The notes under the pieces: model-generated
The model's database searches: none
Told to the model about the DNA's origin: nothing
Seen by the model: only the letters and a program-made list of their open reading frames with translations
Shown here: positions 61,799 through 64,000 of the stretch, in pieces
How the letters are laid out: every line of letters starts with the position of its first letter
How positions within the stretch are numbered: the stretch's first letter is position 1
Translations under genes and position numbers: made by a program
Assembly (NCBI GenBank): GCA_000583135.1
Contig: JFBG01000038.1
Location: 1-64,000, forward strand
DNA: 64,000 nt
Source: Thioalkalivibrio sp. HK1
Lineage (GTDB): Bacteria > Pseudomonadota > Gammaproteobacteria > HK1
Direction of reading: 5' to 3'

Positions 61799-63061
61799 AT
61801 GAAAATTTCCGCGCTCGGCCAACAGCTGACCGGTGAAACGGGAACCCGCTCATTGATGGACGATCTCGGAGCGGCGACGGAGGAAGGCCGAGAAATATTC
61901 CAACTCGGAGGCGGCAACCCCGCCTTCATCCCCGAGGCGGAGGAACTCTTTCGCACTCGCATGCAGATTCTGATGCAACGAGAGCGCATCTTCGAGCAAG
62001 CCATCGGTCGCTATGCCACTCCCCGAGGCGACCGCAATTTCGCTCGGGCCTTGGCCGACCTCCTGCGCAAAGAGCAGGGCTGGGATTTGAGCGAGCGCAA
62101 TATCGCGCTGACCAACGGTAGCCAAAGCGCCTTCCTCGCCCTTTTCAACCTGCTCGCAGGGCCGGGCGCCGATGGCGTCCATCGGCGCATCCTGCTCCCT
62201 CTGGCCCCGGAATATATCGGCTATAGCGATCTGGGTTTGAGCCCCGATATCCTTGCTTCCAAACGCTCGACCATCGGCGAACTCGGCGACGGGATCTTCA
62301 AATACGGCATCGATTTCGATGCGGTGAGCACCGTCGACGATATCGGGGCGATCTGCGTTTCGCGCCCGACCAACCCTACCGGCAACGTCATCACCGACGA
62401 GGAAATGCGGCGTTTGGGCGAACTCGCCTCAGCGCGCGATGTGCCGCTGATCGTCGATAACGCCTACGGCTTGCCCTTCCCCGGCATCGTCCATAGCGAC
62501 GCTCGCATGGAATGGGACGAGAATATCGTGCTGTGCATGAGCCTGTCCAAGATCGGCTTGCCCGGCTTTCGCACCGGTATCGTGGTCGCCCGCGAGGAGA
62601 TCATCGATGCCTTGGCGGCCATGAACGCCATCTTCTGCCTCGCCCCCGGGAATTTCGGCCCCCTGCTGGCCGAAGACCTCGTGCGCAGCGGCGATATCCT
62701 CTCCCTGAGTCGAAACACCATCCGTCCTTTCTACCTCGACAAGGCCGAGCGCGCCCTCGATCGACTCCGCAAGGGCTTGGCCGAGTGCGGGGCGTTGGTG
62801 CACAAACCGGAAGGTGCCTTTTTCCTGTGGCTGTGGATGCCGGGACTTCCGATCACCAACCACACCCTCTATCAGCGACTCAAAGAGCGCGGCGTGTTCG
62901 TCGTCTCCGGGCATTATTTCTTCCCCGGTCTCGAAGACGATGACTGGACGCACAAGAACGAGTGCATCCGCATCAGCTATGCCGCGGCCGACGATGATCA
63001 CGTGGCGCGCGGGATCGACATCATCATCGAGGAAGTGCGGCGCGCCTACGACCATGGCTGA
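61799..63061 (+). CDS. avtA: Valine-pyruvate aminotransferase
   Basis: This 420-residue fold-type I PLP enzyme has the cofactor Lys251 in CMSLSKIGLPGFRTGIV. CVSRPTNPTGNVITDEE binds substrate and PLP, and LIVDNAYGLPFPGI supplies the Asp and Tyr that contact the pyridine ring. The N-terminus IFQLGGGNPAFIPEAEELFR and the C-terminus CIRISYAAADDDHVARGI match AvtA, which swaps the amino group between valine and pyruvate. AAGGAAGGA lies just before ATG 61799. Confidence 0.9.
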   Translation: MKISALGQQLTGETGTRSLMDDLGAATEEGREIFQLGGGNPAFIPEAEELFRTRMQILMQRERIFEQAIGRYATPRGDRNFARALADLLRKEQGWDLSERNIALTNGSQSAFLALFNLLAGPGADGVHRRILLPLAPEYIGYSDLGLSPDILASKRSTIGELGDGIFKYGIDFDAVSTVDDIGAICVSRPTNPTGNVITDEEMRRLGELASARDVPLIVDNAYGLPFPGIVHSDARMEWDENIVLCMSLSKIGLPGFRTGIVVAREEIIDALAAMNAIFCLAPGNFGPLLAEDLVRSGDILSLSRNTIRPFYLDKAERALDRLRKGLAECGALVHKPEGAFFLWLWMPGLPITNHTLYQRLKERGVFVVSGHYFFPGLEDDDWTHKNECIRISYAAADDDHVARGIDIIIEEVRRAYDHG

Positions 63062-63172
63062 GAATATGAGCGAACGAGGGCTCTATTACTGCCCTTGCCT
63101 TTTAGCTTGGCGTCGCGCCCCGCGCCGCTCGGCCAATGGCTCGGCGGTAAAAGGGCTTGGCGGAGCGGCGAG

Positions 63173-63733
63173 ATGAGCGAAGCCGGCGCGCCTACGCTTC
63201 GCATCCCCGTCAGCGTGGTGCTTCAAAGGCGGATCGCCCGCGTCGGTCGGTGGTCGCAGGTGCAGTGGGAAGCGGTGGCAGCGATCGCTGGGGACGAGGC
63301 AGAGGCGGCTTCTTCGCAAGGTACGGCGGTTCTCGTCCACGAAGAGAGCGAATGTCGCCGCTACCTGTGGCCGAACTTGAACTTGAGCCTTTTCGAGGAC
63401 GCCTGCGAAAGTTATTGGCATAACCTCAAAAGCGATCGCCCTTCTCTTTTCGTGGTCTGCTTCGAGGCCGATGAGAGCGGCGATGACGATCACTTGGATA
63501 TTTTCCCCGCGCTCATCACCGCCAGCCAAGACGAAGCCAATGCCCATCTCGAATCGGACGATCCGGTCTACCGGGTGCCGATGCCCGACAAGATCGTCGC
63601 ATTGACCGAGCGCTATGTCGTCGACCATTACCGGCCCGAGATCAAGAAAAAACGCCGCCGCGAGAAGTGGGACGAAGAAAGAAACCCCGACCTCGAGGCG
63701 ATGCCCCCTGCAAGGGGCGCTCGATCCGGATAG
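63173..63733 (+). CDS. DUF3305-domain protein
   Basis: This 186-residue soluble protein has the N-terminal DUF3305 signature: IPVSVVLQRRIARVGRWSQV, then WEAVAAI. The middle has LNLSLFEDACESYWHNL and SLFVVCFEADES, and the C-terminal YRVPMPDKIVALTERYVVDH is also typical. DUF3305 and DUF3306 genes usually occur together in formate dehydrogenase clusters, beside ferredoxin-like and TorD-like genes. Their biochemical role is unknown. GGAG lies upstream of ATG 63173. Confidence 0.82.
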   Translation: MSEAGAPTLRIPVSVVLQRRIARVGRWSQVQWEAVAAIAGDEAEAASSQGTAVLVHEESECRRYLWPNLNLSLFEDACESYWHNLKSDRPSLFVVCFEADESGDDDHLDIFPALITASQDEANAHLESDDPVYRVPMPDKIVALTERYVVDHYRPEIKKKRRREKWDEERNPDLEAMPPARGARSG

Positions 63734-63753
63734 GCTTCGACCGGATATTCGAT

Positions 63754-64000
63754 ATGAGCGAAAAGCGACCGGAAAACGACTCCACCGCCTCTTTCCAGGA
63801 CGATTCGCTCGGCGATTCGCAAGCCCCGGGGCCGCTTCGGCGATGGCTCCAACGGCGCCGGCGGGTGCAGGCCGAGGACGAAAAGCGGGCATCCGAATCT
63901 GTCGATAATGCTATCGATCGAAAAGCGGAATCCTTCGCCCGAGCCGTTCACCCCGACCCGAACAAAGCGAGCGGCGAGAACGCAAGCCTGCGAACGCGGC
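63754..64000 (+). CDS. DUF3306-domain protein (partial, runs off the right edge)
   Basis: From ATG 63754 the frame stays open to the window end, 82 codons. The stretch GPLRRWLQRRRRVQAEDEKR is the N-terminal DUF3306 pattern of a short basic helix, and the following region is low-complexity, as usual. It lies 20 bases after the DUF3305 gene, in the order expected for formate dehydrogenase loci. The C-terminal part is outside the window. Confidence 0.7.
   Translation, partial: MSEKRPENDSTASFQDDSLGDSQAPGPLRRWLQRRRRVQAEDEKRASESVDNAIDRKAESFARAVHPDPNKASGENASLRTR

Overview
The window reads as ordinary dense bacterial DNA, roughly 58-60% GC by eye. It has short Shine-Dalgarno-led genes, many genes on both strands, and several islands of clearly different composition. 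Gene content points to a proteobacterium: xerC beside dapF, avtA, a TerB-like protein, the DUF3305/DUF3306 pair, TupBCA and FdhD. Gammaproteobacteria seem slightly more likely than Alphaproteobacteria. An ankyrin-repeat protein, two giant Ca-binding-type repeat proteins, two sulfatases and a betaine-type demethylation island would fit a marine, possibly invertebrate-associated, bacterium. That is inference; no marker gene settles it.

Region 1 (1-14.1 kb) is an N-methyl amine catabolic island. It holds a sarcosine oxidase delta-alpha fusion running off the left edge, sarcosine oxidase beta, a split HugZ-like pair, and a spermidine/putrescine-type ABC importer in two halves (binding protein plus ATPase at 3.6-6.0 kb, both permeases at 12.3-14.1 kb). 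Between the halves lie a 2-keto-4-pentenoate hydratase-like enzyme, an orphan antitoxin, a Rieske oxygenase, a small exported protein and a dimethylglycine/sarcosine dehydrogenase. Together these could import a quaternary amine and remove methyl groups stepwise to glycine.

Region 2 (14.3-25.1 kb) has a low-GC methyltransferase abutting an AlkB-like dioxygenase, a sugar-type ABC importer without its ATPase, a SnoaL-like protein preceded by a fragment of a paralogue, an ankyrin protein, and two tandem paralogues of an unrecognised architecture built on a repeated module of about 50 residues.

Region 3 (25.3-38.4 kb) has a sulfatase with the relic of another sulfatase upstream and a MarR regulator facing a tctCBA-sulfatase operon across a 16-bp tandem repeat. 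It also holds an AAA ATPase/TOPRIM (OLD-like) protein, a TerB-like protein, and a DNA methyltransferase-HNH fusion whose start is separated from its body by a run of 12 C. That run puts the gene out of frame, as expected for a phase-variable gene in the OFF state.

Region 4 (38.4-45.6 kb, minus strand) has a DUF3047 protein, a tungstate importer (tupB, tupC, tupA), xerC, dapF and fdhD. With DUF3305/DUF3306 at the right edge it suggests a nearby tungsten or molybdenum formate dehydrogenase.

Region 5 (46.3-60.4 kb) is two convergent giant exported repeat proteins (2901 and 1561 residues) that share a duplicated Cys-containing C-terminal module I do not recognise. Region 6 (61.0-64.0 kb) has a GNAT acetyltransferase, valine-pyruvate aminotransferase, DUF3305 and a truncated DUF3306 gene.

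I found no rRNA, tRNA, CRISPR array or intact insertion sequence.
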